Source: JACVRW01 sp963803245
GTDB taxonomy: Bacteria; Actinomycetota; Thermoleophilia; Solirubrobacterales; Thermoleophilaceae
Direction of reading: 5' to 3'
Assembly: GCA_963803245.1 (NCBI GenBank)
Contig: CAWDLI010000013.1
Coordinates: 1 to 64,000, forward strand
DNA: 64,000 bases
Part shown: one piece after another, positions 22,911 through 29,919 of the stretch
Numbering within the stretch: position 1 is the stretch's first letter
How the letters are laid out: the number at the start of each line of letters is the position of its first letter
Program-made: the position numbers and the translations under genes
Notes under the pieces: model-generated
The model's database searches: none
The model's input: the letters and a program-made list of their open reading frames with translations, nothing else
What the model was told of the DNA's origin: nothing

Positions 22911-24100
22911 CTCTTCGCAGTGCGGAAGCAGCCGGCTCGGCCGGCTGCGCACCGACGGATCACCCTGAAGCTGAACGTCGCGGTCGGGCCCGGTGCCCCG
23001 GTCGGGGCGAGCGCGCGCACGGAAAGCGTGTGCCTGCCGGGGCTCGCCCGGTAGGCGAGCCGTGAGCGGCAGCCCGCGAACCTCCGCCGGTCGCGGCGGC
23101 ATTGAAGCCGCAGGTAGGTGCGCTCGACCCGGAACCGGAAGGCCACCCTGGCGCTGGCGCTCTTCGTGCGAACGACCCTCCCCGGGTGCCGGCGGATCGA
23201 CGCGACCGGCCGGGCCGCCGCCACGGCGTCGCGCACGAAGCGCGTGACGCTGCCGGTCTCGAGGGTGGAATCGGGGTCGGCGCCGAGCGTGCGGTTGATG
23301 CCCGCGTGGTTGAGCGGCACGGCGAGCACCGCGTCGCTCCCCAGCCCGAGCGCGCGCGCCATCCGCCGGGTCTGGTTCCTGCGGACCCGCTTCGCGGTCT
23401 GCTGGATCACGAACAGGAACGGCGGGTCGCTCGCGTCCGCGAAGCGCAGTGGCGACGCCGCGACCCAGGACCCGGTGGCCGCGTTCTCCTCCGGCGTGCC
23501 GAACACGCTCCAGACGCCGCGAGCTCCCTCGTTCCGCCGGGGATCGGCCAGCCCGACGATGTCGTAGGCGGCCGTGTCGAGCGAGACCACCCCCAGAATC
23601 TGCCTGCTGGGGACGCCGTAGGCCCGCACATACCGCGGGTCGACTCCCACGAGCGACGCGAGATGCGCGCCCGAGGAGTGGCCCATGAGCACGATGCGCG
23701 TCGGATCTCCGCCGTAGCGGGCCACGTTGCGATGGAGCCATCCGATCGCCTCACCCACGTCGTGAGGGTGATCGGGGAACCTCACGCGGCCGGGGTCGAA
23801 CGGACCGGCGGGCGGCGCCACGGTGGAGAGCCGGTAGTTGACGCTGGCCAAGACGTAGCCCTGGTCGGTGAACAGAGCGGCCTTGCGCCGGATCTGGTTG
23901 CGCTTGTCGCCCTGCTGCCAGCCGCCGCCGTGCACGTAGACCACCACGGGACGCGAGCCGCGCCGGGCTCCGACCGGTGAGTAGACGTCGAGCTTGTTGA
24001 GCGCCGGCGCCGGCGGCGGCGAGTCGATGTCGTAGCTGAGATCGAGGTGATGGTCGTACGCGGCCGGGGCCGGTGCGGGCGCCGCAGCCAAGCCGGCCAC
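22907..24100 (-). CDS. Secreted alpha/beta-hydrolase (carboxylesterase-like) with C-terminal beta domain
   Basis: The catalytic domain (about residues 20-290) is an alpha/beta-hydrolase of the BD-FAE/HSL type: oxyanion motif VVVYVHGGGWQQGDK, nucleophile elbow MGHSSGAHLAS, late Asp and a His in PLNHAGIN. A C-terminal region (about 300-385) with VERTYLRLQCRRDRRRFAGC resembles the Cys-containing beta domains common in Solirubrobacter-like secreted proteins. The last 16 residues are read from hairpin repeat copy 3. Upstream of the GTG used here the frame continues as a signal-peptide-like LLGPSALVILVAGLAAAP without ATG, GTG or TTG, so the original start may be lost or non-canonical. The gene is bracketed by inverted repeat copies. 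Confidence 0.8.
   Translation of the reverse strand: MAGLAAAPAPAPAAYDHHLDLSYDIDSPPPAPALNKLDVYSPVGARRGSRPVVVYVHGGGWQQGDKRNQIRRKAALFTDQGYVLASVNYRLSTVAPPAGPFDPGRVRFPDHPHDVGEAIGWLHRNVARYGGDPTRIVLMGHSSGAHLASLVGVDPRYVRAYGVPSRQILGVVSLDTAAYDIVGLADPRRNEGARGVWSVFGTPEENAATGSWVAASPLRFADASDPPFLFVIQQTAKRVRRNQTRRMARALGLGSDAVLAVPLNHAGINRTLGADPDSTLETGSVTRFVRDAVAAARPVASIRRHPGRVVRTKSASARVAFRFRVERTYLRLQCRRDRRRFAGCRSRLAYRASPGRHTLSVRALAPTGAPGPTATFSFRVIRRCAAGRAGCFRTAKS
22922..22958 (+). repeat. Dispersed hairpin repeat, copy 3 (inside esterase C-terminus)
   Basis: Stem GCAGCCGGC (22928-22936) / GCCGGCTGC (22940-22948) with loop TCG, starting GCGGAAGC and ending GCACCGACGG. It lies 11 nt after the thioredoxin stop in the thioredoxin direction. 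On the other strand it encodes RRCAAGRAGCFR of the esterase. The third stem pair is A-T where copies 1 and 2 have C-G, a compensatory change. Confidence 0.85.
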
Positions 24101-24135
24101 GAGGATGACGAGCGCTGCCGAGGGCCCTAGGAGAT

Positions 24136-24171
24136 CGTCGGTGCTCAGCCGGCCGAGCCGGCTGCTTCCGC
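24136..24171 (-). repeat. Dispersed hairpin repeat, copy 4
   Basis: Stem CAGCCGGC (24146-24153) / GCCGGCTG (24157-24164), loop CGA. The ninth pair is lost (T opposite C). On the minus strand it begins GCGGAAGC directly after the TAA of the 133-aa membrane-protein gene and runs to the esterase start region. It forms an inverted pair with copy 3 around the esterase gene. Confidence 0.82.
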
Positions 24172-24573
24172 TTAGGCGGGCGCGGGCTCAACGTTCTCGC
24201 GGCGCGCGCGGAAGCGCCCGCCGAGACCGCCGAGGATCCCGCCGATCACGGTCGTGAGGATCACCAGCACCACCTGGGGATCGGCCAGCTCGGCCTTCGC
24301 CTCGTTGCCGGCGATCTTGTGGCCGAGCAGGATGAAGCTGCCGTACACGAGTCCGCCCACCAGGCCGCGGACGAAGCCGTCCTCGAAGCCGCGGTGCTCG
24401 ATGCCGCCCACGAATCCGCCCAGCAGCGCGATCGGGCCGACCATGATCAGGTAGACGATCTCGGACCAGCCGAGGGCGAAGCCGGTGAGCAGGCCGAAGA
24501 TGACCGGCACCACCACCAGGCCCAGGAGCTGGAGCGCGAAAGGCCGTTCGTCGAATGCGGGCGGCAGGTGCAC
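24172..24573 (-). CDS. Small glycine-rich membrane protein (hypothetical)
   Basis: This 133-aa protein has four hydrophobic segments: LQLLGLVVVPVIFGLLTGFAL, IVYLIMVGPIALLGGFVGG, GFVRGLVGGLVYGSFILL and VVLVILTTVIGGILGGLGG. Gly-rich faces suggest tight helix packing. It ends in a basic then acidic tail (RFRARRENVEPAPA). No family is recognised. The start is GTG at 24573, 13 nt after the ileS stop on the same strand, so it may be co-transcribed with ileS. Its stop abuts hairpin repeat copy 4. Confidence 0.72.
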   Translation of the reverse strand: MHLPPAFDERPFALQLLGLVVVPVIFGLLTGFALGWSEIVYLIMVGPIALLGGFVGGIEHRGFEDGFVRGLVGGLVYGSFILLGHKIAGNEAKAELADPQVVLVILTTVIGGILGGLGGRFRARRENVEPAPA

Positions 24574-24586
24574 GGGCCCCGCCAGC

Positions 24587-27500
24587 CTACCTCCGCTCGA
24601 CGCCCACCACCAGCTCCAACCCCTCGACCTCGGTCCGCGTGCCGGCCTCGCTGCCGTCGTAGGCGAGCTCCACCGCGAGCGTCTCGCTTGTCACGTACTC
24701 CTCGTGTGCGCGAGCCGCCTCGATCAGCGCGTCGTCGCCTCCGAGGGTGAGCGCGATCCGGTCCTCCACCTGAAGCCCGGCGCCCTTTCGGGCGGCCTGG
24801 ACCGCGTGCACGATCTCCCGGGCCAGCGTCTCGCGGCGCAGCTCGTCGTCCAGCTCCAGGTCGAGCGCCACCGCATGCGTGCCGGAGCGCTCGAGCTGGT
24901 AGCCCTCGAGCGGCTGCAGCACCAGCTGGACGTCCTCGGGTCCTATCCGATGCTCGTGGCCGTCGACGTTCAGCCCCACCTCCCGGCCCTCCCGGAGGGC
25001 CGTGGGATCCAGCGCCGCCACCGCGGCCGCCACGCGCGGCATCTGCTTGCCGAAGCGCGGCCCGAGCGTGCGGTAGTTGGGCTTCAGCTCGAAGCGGCCC
25101 AGCTCGTCGGCCTCGGACACGAAGCGCAGCGACTTCACGTTCAGCTCGTCGCGAACGAGGTCCTCGAAGGCCTCGATCGCCCCGCGCTCGCGGTCGGCGG
25201 CCACGATCACTGCCTCGCGCAGCGGCTGGCGCACCTTGACCTTGGCGTGCGCGCGCGCCGCGCGCCCGAGCTCGACGGCGTCGCGCGCCACCTGCATCTG
25301 CCACTCGAGCTCGGTGTCGCGCTCGCCCGCCTCGGGGAAGTCGCACAGGTGAACCGAGGGCTCGGAGCCGTCGAGGTTCTCGTAGATCGCGTCGCTGACG
25401 AAGGGCGTGAGCGGGGCGAGCAGCTTCGAGACGGTGAGAAGCGACTCCCGCAGGGTCGCGAAGGCCGCCGGGTCGCCCTCCCAGAAGCGACGCCGCGAGC
25501 GGCGCACGTACCAGTTGGAGAGATCGTCCACGAACTCCGCGATCGCGCGGCCCGCGAACGTGGTGTCGAAGTCCTCCATGCGCTCGGTCACTCGCTCGAC
25601 TGTGGCCGCAAGGCGAGACCGGATCCAGCGGTCCAGCTCCGTGGGCTCGCCCTCGCCCTGCGCGTCGGTGAGGTTCCCGTAGAGGACGAAGAAGGAGTAG
25701 GTGTTCCAGAGCGTCTTCAGGAACTGGCGCACCGACTCGGCCACGGCGTCCATCGAGAAGCGGTAGCCGTCCCACGGCTGCTTCGAGGTGAAGTAGTACC
25801 AGCGCAGGGCGTCCGCGCCGTGCGTGTCGATCACGTCCCACGGCACCACCACGTTGCCCTTCGACTTGGACATCTTCTGGCCCTCGCCGTCGAGGATCAG
25901 GCCGAGGCAGAGCACCGTGCGGTAGGAGGCCTCCCCGAAGAGAATCGTGGACACGCCGAGCAGCGAGTAGAACCAGCCGCGCGTCTGGTCGAGCGCCTCG
26001 CAGATGTAGTCGGCCGGGAAGCGCTCCCGGAACCTCTCCTCGTTCTCGAACGGCGCGTGCCACTGGGCGAAGGGCATGCAGCCCGAGTCCCACCACACGT
26101 CGATCAGGTCGGGCACGCGGCGCATGTCCTTGCCGCACTCGCAGCGCAGGACGATCTCGTCGATGTAGGGCCGGTGCAGGTCGTCGGGCACCACCCCCCC
26201 GCGCTCCTCGATCTCGGCGCGCGAGCCCACGCAGACCACGTGCCCCTCGTCGCAGCGCCAGACCGGCAGGCCGGTGCCCCAGTAGCGCTCGCGCGAGAGC
26301 GCCCAGTCCACGTTGTTCTCGAGCCAGTTGCCGAAGCGCCCGTGCTTGATGTGGTCGGGGTACCACTTGATCGTCTCGTTGGCCGCGAGCAACTGGTCCT
26401 TGACCTCGGTGGTGCGCACGTACCAGTTGGTCTTGGCGTAGTAGATGAGCGGCGTGCCGCAGCGCCAGCAGTGCGGGTAGGCGTGCTCGTACTCCCCCGC
26501 GCGGAACAGGCGGCCGGACTTGCGCAGGGCCTCGATGATCTCGGCGTCGGCGTCGCGCACGTACATGCCCGCGAACGGGCCGGCGCGGTCGTCGAAGGTG
26601 CCGTCGGGGCGCACCGGGTTGTGGATCGTCAGTCCGTTGTCCTGCGCCAGCCGGAAGTCGTCCTCGCCGAAGGCGGCGCCGGTGTGCACCACGCCGGTGC
26701 CGTCCTCCACCGACACGAAGTCGCCGGCCAGGACCGTGTGGCCGCGCTCGCCGTAGTCGGAGATGTACGGGAACGGCGGCTCGTACCGGAGACCGAGCAG
26801 GGCCGAGCCCGGCATCCGCTCCTCGATCTCGGCGTCCTCGCCGAGCACCCGCTCCACCAGTGCCTCGGCGAGGATCAGGCGGTCGTCACCCAGGCGCGCC
26901 CGGGCGTACTCGACGTCCGGGTCAACCGCGATCGCGGCGTGCGGCAGGAGCGTCCAGGGCATCGTGGTCCAGGCGAGCAGCGAGACCGACGGGTCGTCGA
27001 GCAGCGGGAACCTCACGTACACCGAGGGGTCGACCACGTCCTCGTATCCGAGCGCCACCTCGTGCGACGAGAGCGCGGTGCCGTCGCGCGGGCAGTAGGG
27101 CACGACCTTGTAGCCCTCGGTCAGGAGGCCCTTGTCCCAGGTCTCCTTCAGCGACCACCAGACCGACTCGATGTAGTCGTTCGAGAGCGTGAAGTAGGCG
27201 TCGTCGGTGTCGACCCAGAAGCCGATCCGCTCGGTGAGCGCGTTCCACTCGTCGATGTAGCGCAGCACGGACTCGCGGCACTTGGCGTTGAACTCGGCCA
27301 CGCCGTAGCGCTCGATGTCGGCCTTCGACTGGAAGCCGAGCTCCTTCTCGACCTCGAGCTCCACCGGCAGCCCGTGACAGTCCCAGCCGCCCTTGCGGGG
27401 GACGAAGTGGCCGCGCATCGTCTTGAAGCGCGGGAACACGTCCTTGAAGACGCGGCTCAGAACATGGTGGACGCCCGGACGGCCGTTGGCGGTGGGCGGG

Positions 27501-27643
27501 CCCTCGTAGAACACGAACCGGGGGCTGCCCTCGCGCCGTCGCATCGACTCGCGGAACACGTCGCGCTCGCGCCAGCGCGCGAGCACCTGCTGCTCGAGAT
27601 CGGGGAATGACTGCGCCGGGTCGACCGGCTGGTAACGGGCCAA
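24587..27643 (-). CDS. ileS: Isoleucyl-tRNA synthetase (IleRS2 type)
   Basis: This 1018-aa class I aminoacyl-tRNA synthetase charges tRNA-Ile. The HIGH region is GRPGVHHVLSR (about residues 54-63), followed by RGHFVPRKGGWDCHGLPVE; the KMSKS loop is GQKMSKSKGNV. The editing CP1 domain lies between them, with WALSRERYWGTGLP after it and a Cys pair in LRCECGKDM. The form of the HIGH region matches the eukaryote-like IleRS2 clade, known for mupirocin tolerance; that property is inferred from family. The start is TTG 27643, with TAGAAT ending 7 nt upstream, so no T-box or leader is possible on this transcript. Confidence 0.97.
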   Translation of the reverse strand: MARYQPVDPAQSFPDLEQQVLARWRERDVFRESMRRREGSPRFVFYEGPPTANGRPGVHHVLSRVFKDVFPRFKTMRGHFVPRKGGWDCHGLPVELEVEKELGFQSKADIERYGVAEFNAKCRESVLRYIDEWNALTERIGFWVDTDDAYFTLSNDYIESVWWSLKETWDKGLLTEGYKVVPYCPRDGTALSSHEVALGYEDVVDPSVYVRFPLLDDPSVSLLAWTTMPWTLLPHAAIAVDPDVEYARARLGDDRLILAEALVERVLGEDAEIEERMPGSALLGLRYEPPFPYISDYGERGHTVLAGDFVSVEDGTGVVHTGAAFGEDDFRLAQDNGLTIHNPVRPDGTFDDRAGPFAGMYVRDADAEIIEALRKSGRLFRAGEYEHAYPHCWRCGTPLIYYAKTNWYVRTTEVKDQLLAANETIKWYPDHIKHGRFGNWLENNVDWALSRERYWGTGLPVWRCDEGHVVCVGSRAEIEERGGVVPDDLHRPYIDEIVLRCECGKDMRRVPDLIDVWWDSGCMPFAQWHAPFENEERFRERFPADYICEALDQTRGWFYSLLGVSTILFGEASYRTVLCLGLILDGEGQKMSKSKGNVVVPWDVIDTHGADALRWYYFTSKQPWDGYRFSMDAVAESVRQFLKTLWNTYSFFVLYGNLTDAQGEGEPTELDRWIRSRLAATVERVTERMEDFDTTFAGRAIAEFVDDLSNWYVRRSRRRFWEGDPAAFATLRESLLTVSKLLAPLTPFVSDAIYENLDGSEPSVHLCDFPEAGERDTELEWQMQVARDAVELGRAARAHAKVKVRQPLREAVIVAADRERGAIEAFEDLVRDELNVKSLRFVSEADELGRFELKPNYRTLGPRFGKQMPRVAAAVAALDPTALREGREVGLNVDGHEHRIGPEDVQLVLQPLEGYQLERSGTHAVALDLELDDELRRETLAREIVHAVQAARKGAGLQVEDRIALTLGGDDALIEAARAHEEYVTSETLAVELAYDGSEAGTRTEVEGLELVVGVERR

Positions 27644-27650
27644 GGCGTCG

Positions 27651-27656
27651 ATTCTA
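27651..27656 (-). promoter_or_regulatory. -10 box TAGAAT of ileS (leaderless, TTG start)
   Basis: Minus-strand TAGAAT followed by 7 nt and TTG 27643. It is one of the closest matches to the -10 consensus in the window. Confidence 0.6.
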
Positions 27657-27685
27657 GGCGGGGCCTGCTAATAGTTCCGACCTAG

Positions 27686-27820
27686 TAATCGCCGAATCCC
27701 TGCCGGGCCGTCCGGTGGGAGCGGGGGACCCAAAGACCCAAGGATGGTTCGGGGCCGAACCGGTGCAAGCCGGCGCGTATCTCTTTCGCGCGAGCCCGTC
27801 AGCTAACCCCGCAGGCCGAG
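27686..27820 (+). ncRNA. ydaO-yuaA (cyclic di-AMP) riboswitch
   Basis: The leader of the CAP gene carries the conserved blocks of the c-di-AMP riboswitch in order: CGCCGAATCCCTGCC (27690 on), GGGGGACCCAAAG (27723 on), TCGGGGCCGAACC, AGCCGGCGCG, TATCTCTTTCGCGCGAG and CCCGTCAGCTAACCCCG ending GCAGGC near 27815. Spacing and order fit the family (RF00379). TCTCTTTC (27780-27787) is complementary to GAAAGAGA (27821-27828), which overlaps the ribosome-binding site. In actinobacteria this riboswitch usually precedes cell-wall hydrolase or osmolyte genes. Confidence 0.93.
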
Positions 27821-27836
27821 GAAAGAGAGGGTTGTT

Positions 27837-28286
27837 TTGCGCCGCCTACGTCGCGTGCTCGCGGGCTGCTTGCTCGCGGGCGCACTTCTGCCATCAGCAG
27901 CACCTGCTGAGGCCTCGCCAGAACGCAGGATGATCAGGGAGCTGAACAAGATCAGGCTCCAGCACGGGCTCCCCTCCCTGCGCCGTTCGCCCAGCCTGCA
28001 CCACTCGAGCTCGCGCTACGCGCGCGAGCTGATGCGAAAGGACGTGTTCGCCCACCAGGCGCGCATATCCGTCGCGGGCCGGTTCGAATGGGCGGGTGAG
28101 AACCTCGAGCTCCACTGGGGCTGGGAGCCCAAGCCGCGCTACACGGTGCGGCGCTGGATGGGCTCCCCCGGCCACCGTGCCGTCATCCTCTCCGGAGAGT
28201 GGCGCTGGATCGGGGTCGGCCGCTCGCGCGGCCGCTTCGACTCGGGCACGGCAACGATCTGGGTGGCGCACTTCGGACGGATCTAG
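27837..28286 (+). CDS. Secreted CAP/SCP-domain protein under c-di-AMP riboswitch
   Basis: This 149-aa secreted protein has a basic n-region MRRLRRVL, a hydrophobic core and a cleavage region near PSAAPAEAS. A compact CAP domain follows: IRELNKIRLQHGLPSLRR, HHSSSRYARELMRKDVFAH, GENLELHWGW and RRWMGSPGHRAVILS. It is shorter than the first CAP gene of the window. It starts at TTG with GAGAGG 7 nt upstream, just behind the riboswitch. c-di-AMP reports on osmotic and cell-envelope state, so a role in the wall during osmotic change is a sensible inference. It converges on the marR gene across hairpin repeat copy 5. Confidence 0.87.
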   Translation: MRRLRRVLAGCLLAGALLPSAAPAEASPERRMIRELNKIRLQHGLPSLRRSPSLHHSSSRYARELMRKDVFAHQARISVAGRFEWAGENLELHWGWEPKPRYTVRRWMGSPGHRAVILSGEWRWIGVGRSRGRFDSGTATIWVAHFGRI

Positions 28287-28291
28287 GGAGA

Positions 28292-28328
28292 CCGACGGTG
28301 CGCAGCCGGCCGAGCCGGCTGCTTCCGC
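28292..28328 (-). repeat. Dispersed hairpin repeat, copy 5
   Basis: Stem GCAGCCGGC (28302-28310) / GCCGGCTGC (28314-28322), loop CGA, flanks CCGACGGTGC and TTCCGC. It fills the gap between the stops of the convergent CAP and marR genes. On the minus strand its GCGGAAGC end is 1 nt after the marR stop. Confidence 0.85.
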
Positions 28329-28329
28329 T

Positions 28330-28764
28330 CTAGGCCGCGAGCTTGCGGCACAGCTCGGCGAGCGAGCGCTTCTCGCCGTCGTCGAGCGCGTCGAAGGCCT
28401 CGCTGACCCGTGCGGCGTGCTCGGGGAACACGCGCTCCACCAGCGCGCGGCCGCTCGGGGTGAGCAGGATCTCCACCGCGCGGCGGTCGGCGACGAGCCG
28501 GTGGCGCTCCACGAACCCGCGCGCCTCGAGGGTCTCCGTGACCTCGGTGGCGTTGGCCTTGCTCCAGTCGAAGCGCCGTCGCAGGATCCGCAGCTCGAGC
28601 GCCCCGCCCGCCGTCGTGAGCACCACGAGCGCCGAGAAGCCGGCGGCGGAGACTCCCGCGCGCTCCAGCTCCGCGGCCAGCCGGCGCCGGACCGTGGCCT
28701 CGGCACGCACCAGGGCCTGCAGGGCGCGATGGGCGAGGGGATCGCCGAGCTCGAGAGACGACAT
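28330..28764 (-). CDS. MarR-family transcriptional regulator
   Basis: This 144-aa winged-helix regulator is of the MarR type. A dimerising N-terminal helix leads to the recognition part SAAGFSALVVLTTAGGALELRIL, then DWSKANATEVTETLEARGFVER and the wing HRLVADRRAVEILLTPSGRAL. Family members repress or activate drug efflux, stress or catabolic genes, often next door. Here the neighbours are a CAP gene and a MerR-type gene, and neither is an obvious target. ATG 28764 is preceded by TAGCAT at 9 nt. Confidence 0.9.
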   Translation of the reverse strand: MSSLELGDPLAHRALQALVRAEATVRRRLAAELERAGVSAAGFSALVVLTTAGGALELRILRRRFDWSKANATEVTETLEARGFVERHRLVADRRAVEILLTPSGRALVERVFPEHAARVSEAFDALDDGEKRSLAELCRKLAA

Positions 28765-28773
28765 CCCCGCGCG

Positions 28774-28779
28774 ATGCTA
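28774..28779 (-). promoter_or_regulatory. -10 box TAGCAT of marR gene
   Basis: Minus-strand TAGCAT ending 9 nt before ATG 28764, without a Shine-Dalgarno site. Confidence 0.45.
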
Positions 28780-28810
28780 GGAGCGGGGCGGACGGGCCTG
28801 AAGCGGATGC

Positions 28811-29716
28811 CTACGAGCGAGCCACTACGGGCACGCGACTGGGCCGAGCCACCGGCTCGACCTCCGGCGCCACCACGACCTGCTCGAGGCGACCGGTGTC
28901 CACATAGGCCTTGAGCCGCTCGACCGCCTCGGAGGGCTTGGCGCCGAGCGATGGGATGCCGTGCTCGCCGGTGACCGGCATCGCCTCGCGGTACTCGAAC
29001 ACCGGGCCGGCGGAGCCGACCTGGCGCACGGTGTAGACGAGCCGGCCGACCACGTCGAGCGTCGCCTCACCGCCGCAGAAGACGAAGGCGGTGGGATCGA
29101 TGGCCCGAATCGCGCGGACTATGCGCTCGGGCGGAAGGTCGAAGGCGAGCAGCAGCGTCCGGAAACCGGCGCGGCGCAGGCCCAGCTCGAGCGCCTGCAC
29201 CTGGAGCGACTCCAGGTCGAGGCGCGGGCTCGAGTCGAACAGGAGAACACCCTGAGGGCGCGTGGCGGGAGCCACGACCCGGCGTGCGGCGTGGAGCCAC
29301 CCGGTGGCCCAGCGGCTGCCGAGCTCGCGCTCCGCGTCGCGACCGTCGCGCTCGTACGCGAGCTCGAGTGCCGGCAGGAGCACCTCTTCCACGGAGCGCT
29401 CGACCGAGCGCACGGCGAGGCTCTCCTCGAGAATGCGGTCGGCGATGTTCTCGTCGAAGTGATCGAAGGCGTCGAGCAGTCGCGCGGGGGAAGAGGGGCC
29501 CTCGCCGCGCTGGCGGGCAAGCTCGATGGCCGAAGAGATGTTGTGCGTCTCGAGCAGCGCCCTGCGCAGTGACTCGAGCTCCGTGAGGTCGTACTGGCGG
29601 TGGCCACCCTGGGTGCGGCGCGGCTTGGGGTAGCCGAAGCGGCGCTCCCAGCTCCTGAGCGTGTTGGGGCTCACACCGAGCAGCTCGGCGGCAGCGTTGG
29701 TCCGTATCCCGCTCAC
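28811..29716 (-). CDS. MerR-family regulator with cobalamin-domain-like C-terminus
   Basis: This 301-aa protein has an N-terminal MerR helix-turn-helix (NAAAELLGVSPNTLRSWERR, with FGYPKPRRTQGGHRQYD as the wing). A helical bundle (about 75-165) and a Rossmann-like domain (GVLLFDSSPRLDLESLQ, RTLLLAFDLPPERIVRAI, FVFCGGEATLDVVG) follow, arranged as in CarH/LitR photoreceptors. The cobalamin ligand motif DxHxxG is not seen, so B12 binding is doubtful. GTG 29716 has GGGAGG 4 nt upstream. The 200-nt region upstream holds repeated TGCACGG half-sites that may be its operator. Confidence 0.85.
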   Translation of the reverse strand: MSGIRTNAAAELLGVSPNTLRSWERRFGYPKPRRTQGGHRQYDLTELESLRRALLETHNISSAIELARQRGEGPSSPARLLDAFDHFDENIADRILEESLAVRSVERSVEEVLLPALELAYERDGRDAERELGSRWATGWLHAARRVVAPATRPQGVLLFDSSPRLDLESLQVQALELGLRRAGFRTLLLAFDLPPERIVRAIRAIDPTAFVFCGGEATLDVVGRLVYTVRQVGSAGPVFEYREAMPVTGEHGIPSLGAKPSEAVERLKAYVDTGRLEQVVVAPEVEPVARPSRVPVVARS

Positions 29717-29872
29717 TTGACCTCCCGATCGACAAACCGCGTCAGCGTCGCGGCAGTACTTCCCACATCCAGGCCCTCGTTACGAGAGGTGGAGATCCTT
29801 TGCACGGGCTTCCTCTGTCGGAGCACGTGCGTGGATGGAGGTTTTGTCGTCCCGTCGCGAAGCGGGCGCCAG

Positions 29873-29894
29873 CCGTGCACCCGTTCTTGCACGG
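29873..29894. promoter_or_regulatory. Candidate operator palindrome CCGTGCA-N8-TGCACGG
   Basis: CCGTGCA (29873-29879) and TGCACGG (29888-29894) form a perfect inverted repeat with an 8-nt centre. A third half-site TGCACGG occurs at 29801-29807 within a TTGCACGGG direct repeat. All lie between the MerR gene start and the upstream zinc-ribbon gene. Autoregulation by the MerR protein is the simplest explanation. Confidence 0.45.
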
Positions 29895-29919
29895 GTTGCC
29901 CGGCGTACGTTGCGACAGG

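Noticed and set aside
22922..24171. Esterase plus flanking repeats as an insertion sequence or MITE-borne unit
   Set aside because: No transposase, and no target-site duplication could be seen. Repeats of the same kind occur singly at other sites. Kept only as a hypothesis in the findings.
24485..27610. Plus-strand open frame of over 1000 codons across ileS
   Set aside because: Antisense shadow of ileS; low-complexity His/Val/Arg/Ala text and no motif.
27644..27836. T-box leader for ileS in the same intergenic region
   Set aside because: The structured RNA is on the opposite strand and matches the c-di-AMP aptamer blocks; ileS starts 7 nt from its -10 box.
27715..27933. Short plus-strand open frame across the riboswitch and CAP gene start
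   Set aside because: It is in a different frame from the CAP protein and translates the aptamer; no coding features.
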